Shown piece after piece: positions 6,084 through 7,543 of a stretch of DNA of 7,543 nt. The DNA comes from Holophagales bacterium UBA5066 (lineage in GTDB: Bacteria; Acidobacteriota; Thermoanaerobaculia; UBA5066), in assembly GCA_002414905.1 (NCBI GenBank), contig DIAY01000295.1, positions 1-7,543 on the forward strand. Direction: 5' to 3'. The notes under the pieces were generated by a model. The model was not told the origin of the DNA. It did no database searches and saw only the letters and a program-made list of their open reading frames with translations. The translations under genes and the position numbers were made by a program. How positions within the stretch are numbered: position 1 is the stretch's first letter; every line of letters begins with the position of its first letter.

Positions 6084-7543
6084 ATGCGTCGAATCGTCGT
6101 GGCCGGGGTGCTGGCGGCTTCTGTCGGCTGCGCTCGAGAGGCCGAACGAATCGCGCCGCCGCCAGTACGCCCGTCGCTCCTCCTCGTCACGCTCGATACG
6201 ACCCGGGCGGACGCGCTGGCCCCCGAGGTGGATGCCGCGACGACCCCAGCATTCGCCGCGCTCGTCGCGCGCGGCGTGCGTTTCACCCAGGCCTACGCAA
6301 CCGCGCCGACGACGCTGCCGTCGCACGCCTCGATGCTCTCGGGGCTCTACGTGGGGGAGCACGGCGTCCACGAAAACGGGCGTCATCTTTCCGATCGCGT
6401 CCCGCTCGTCGCCGAGCGCCTGCACGAGCTCGGCTTCGCCACGGCCGCCTTCGTCTCGGGATTCCCGCTCAAGCGTCCATTCGGCCTGGGCCGGGGCTTC
6501 GACCTCTACGACGACGAGTTCGGCAGTGGGAAGACCGAACGCGGCTCCCGGGAGACGACCGACCGCGCCCTCGCCTGGCTCGCGACGGCCGGCGCCCGGC
6601 CGCGCTTCCTCTGGGTGCACTACTACGACGCGCACGAGCCCTACGCGCCACCGGAGCCGTTCCGCAGCCGGTTTCCGGCGGACCCCTACCAGGGTGAGAT
6701 CGCGGCGATGGACCACGACCTGGGCCGGCTGCTCGCCGCGTTCGAGGCGATGCCCGGGGGACGCGTGGCGGGGATCATCGTCGCCGCCGACCACGGCGAG
6801 GGGCGCGGCGACCACGGCGAGATGCTGCACGGGAACCTCCTCTACCAGAGTGTGATGCGCGTCCCGCTCGTCGTCGCCGGCGCTGGCGTGGAGGCTGGAA
6901 CGCGCTCCGATCCGGTCAGCCTCCGCCAGATACGCAAGACGCTTCTCGGCCTGGCGGGCGACGGTGCGGAGGGGAGCCTCCTGGCGCCCGGTGCCGGGCC
7001 GGTCCTCGGCGAGGCGATGCAGCCGTTCCTCAACTACCGCTGGCAGCCGCAGGTGATGGGCATCGCGGGCCGCCAGAAGCTGATCCGCTCCGGACGTCTG
7101 GAGCTCTACGACGTCGTGGACGACCCGGGAGAGACCCGCGACCTGGCGGGCACCGTCGCCCCCGATCGGGCTCTCGCCAGGGCTGTGGCCGGCTATCCGA
7201 TGCCGGGCACGGCGGCCGCCCCGGCGGCCTCGCCGTCCGGCGAGGAGGAGCGCCGCCGCCTCGCGAGCCTGGGCTACCTCGTCTCCGGGGAGACGCCCGG
7301 AGCGATCCCCGAAGGCGCGCCGCGCCCGGCGGACATGACTCCGCTCTTCGCCGATCTAGACGCCGCTGCGTTCGCCTTCGGCGCCGGGCGCTACGCCCCC
7401 GCCGCCCAGCTCTTCGAGCGCGTTCTCGCGCGCGACCCCGGGAACCTGATGGCCGCCGTGCAGCTCGCGGCCTGCCGGTCGCTCCTCGGGCAGGAGCGGG
7501 CAGCCCTCGCCGGCTTCGAGCTCGCGCGGCGCATCGACCCCCG
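6084..7543 (+). CDS. Sulfatase/alkaline phosphatase superfamily lipoprotein with TPR tail (3' truncated by window)
   Basis: The frame stays open from ATG 6084 to the window end: 486 residues and no stop. MRR plus a hydrophobic run to Cys16 (ASVGC) looks like a lipoprotein signal, although Ser at -3 is not ideal. An in-frame ATG at 6063 would add seven residues; neither start has a good ribosome site. The superfamily fold shows in LVTLDTTRAD (34-43, metal ligand D38), the nucleophile region TTLPSHASML (76-85), HYYDAHEPY (179-187), the metal-binding ADHGE (235-239) and LELYDVVDDPGETRDLA (339-355), the usual C-terminal sulfatase motif. ASLGYL (394-399) and then TPR-like helices from about 424 (RYAPAAQLFERVLARDPGN) match sulfatase-TPR proteins frequent in Acidobacteriota and myxobacteria. 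The sulfatase Cys/Ser-x-Pro-Ser-Arg signature is replaced by T77-L-P-S-H81, so formylglycine formation is impossible and Thr77 is the likely nucleophile, as in phosphodiesterases and phosphoglycerol or phosphoethanolamine transferases of this superfamily. Probable site is the periplasm or outer membrane; substrate unknown. Confidence 0.85.
   Translation, partial: MRRIVVAGVLAASVGCAREAERIAPPPVRPSLLLVTLDTTRADALAPEVDAATTPAFAALVARGVRFTQAYATAPTTLPSHASMLSGLYVGEHGVHENGRHLSDRVPLVAERLHELGFATAAFVSGFPLKRPFGLGRGFDLYDDEFGSGKTERGSRETTDRALAWLATAGARPRFLWVHYYDAHEPYAPPEPFRSRFPADPYQGEIAAMDHDLGRLLAAFEAMPGGRVAGIIVAADHGEGRGDHGEMLHGNLLYQSVMRVPLVVAGAGVEAGTRSDPVSLRQIRKTLLGLAGDGAEGSLLAPGAGPVLGEAMQPFLNYRWQPQVMGIAGRQKLIRSGRLELYDVVDDPGETRDLAGTVAPDRALARAVAGYPMPGTAAAPAASPSGEEERRRLASLGYLVSGETPGAIPEGAPRPADMTPLFADLDAAAFAFGAGRYAPAAQLFERVLARDPGNLMAAVQLAACRSLLGQERAALAGFELARRIDP

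Noticed and set aside
4894..6084. Long + strand open frame of 396 codons opposite the peptidase start and GDPD gene
   Set aside because: It spans two well-supported minus-strand genes and the gap between them, and its sequence is low-complexity Glu/Arg/Gly/Pro. It is a shadow frame.
5198..6286. Minus-strand open frame of 362 codons shifted relative to the GDPD gene
   Set aside because: The other minus frame carries every GDPD active-site motif in order. This one is Arg/Pro-rich and also runs over the start of the sulfatase-like gene.
5771..6855. Overlapping + and - open frames across the start of the sulfatase-like gene (about 5771-6697, 6036-6830 and 6232-6855)
   Set aside because: The frame from ATG 6084 shows the ordered sulfatase-fold motifs and stays open to the window end. 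The others are compositionally biased shadows.
1..7543. CRISPR arrays, insertion sequences, tRNA or rRNA genes, prophage or defence-island genes
   Set aside because: No spaced direct repeats, terminal inverted repeats flanking a transposase, tRNA-like cloverleaf or integrase-like protein was seen, and base composition is even throughout.

Overview
The window is very G+C-rich DNA (well over 60% by eye), with third codon positions almost always G or C. It reads as an ordinary bacterial chromosome segment holding four complete genes and two genes cut by the window edges. The protein set points to a Gram-negative bacterium, most plausibly Acidobacteriota such as the Thermoanaerobaculia or Holophagae side. 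The pointers are a secreted S46 dipeptidyl peptidase, a sulfatase-fold lipoprotein with a TPR tail, and an SPFH protein paired with a zinc-ribbon membrane protein. The taxonomic guess is inference from gene content and base composition. No rRNA, tRNA, CRISPR array, insertion sequence, phage gene or attachment site was seen.

Layout. Positions 1-417 (+) hold the C-terminal tail of a DEAD-box RNA helicase of RhlE type, followed by a GC-only hairpin. Positions 543-2870 (+) hold a tight two-gene unit. Its first gene is an SPFH-domain protein of the YdjI/COG4260 type carrying an added C-terminal GYF_2 domain. Its second gene is a protein with two zinc ribbons and a C-terminal membrane anchor, resembling YdjG. 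The second gene starts at TTG, 12 bases after the first stop and in the same frame. Positions 2871-2948 are a convergent gap with two adjacent hairpins, one suited to each direction. Positions 2949-5132 (-) encode a secreted S46 peptidase, and positions 5194-5982 (-) a glycerophosphodiester phosphodiesterase (GDPD) that is probably transcribed with it. A divergent gap of about 100 bases leads to a lipoprotein of the sulfatase/alkaline phosphatase superfamily with TPR repeats, from 6084 (+) past the window end.

How the genes may work together. The clearest functional unit is the SPFH/zinc-ribbon pair. In Bacillus subtilis the counterparts YdjI and YdjG work with PspA in an envelope-stress system at the membrane. 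No PspA is present here, and the SPFH protein has gained proline-rich linkers and a GYF_2 domain, so the pair looks like a variant of that module. The peptidase, GDPD and sulfatase-like protein fit peptide scavenging and phosphodiester or envelope-polymer turnover, but nothing in the sequence ties them into one pathway. The sulfatase-like protein has Thr-Leu-Pro-Ser-His where sulfatases have Cys/Ser-x-Pro-Ser-Arg, so it is unlikely to be a formylglycine-dependent sulfatase. I see no clear evidence of a wholly new system; the modified SPFH/zinc-ribbon module is the best candidate for something under-described.
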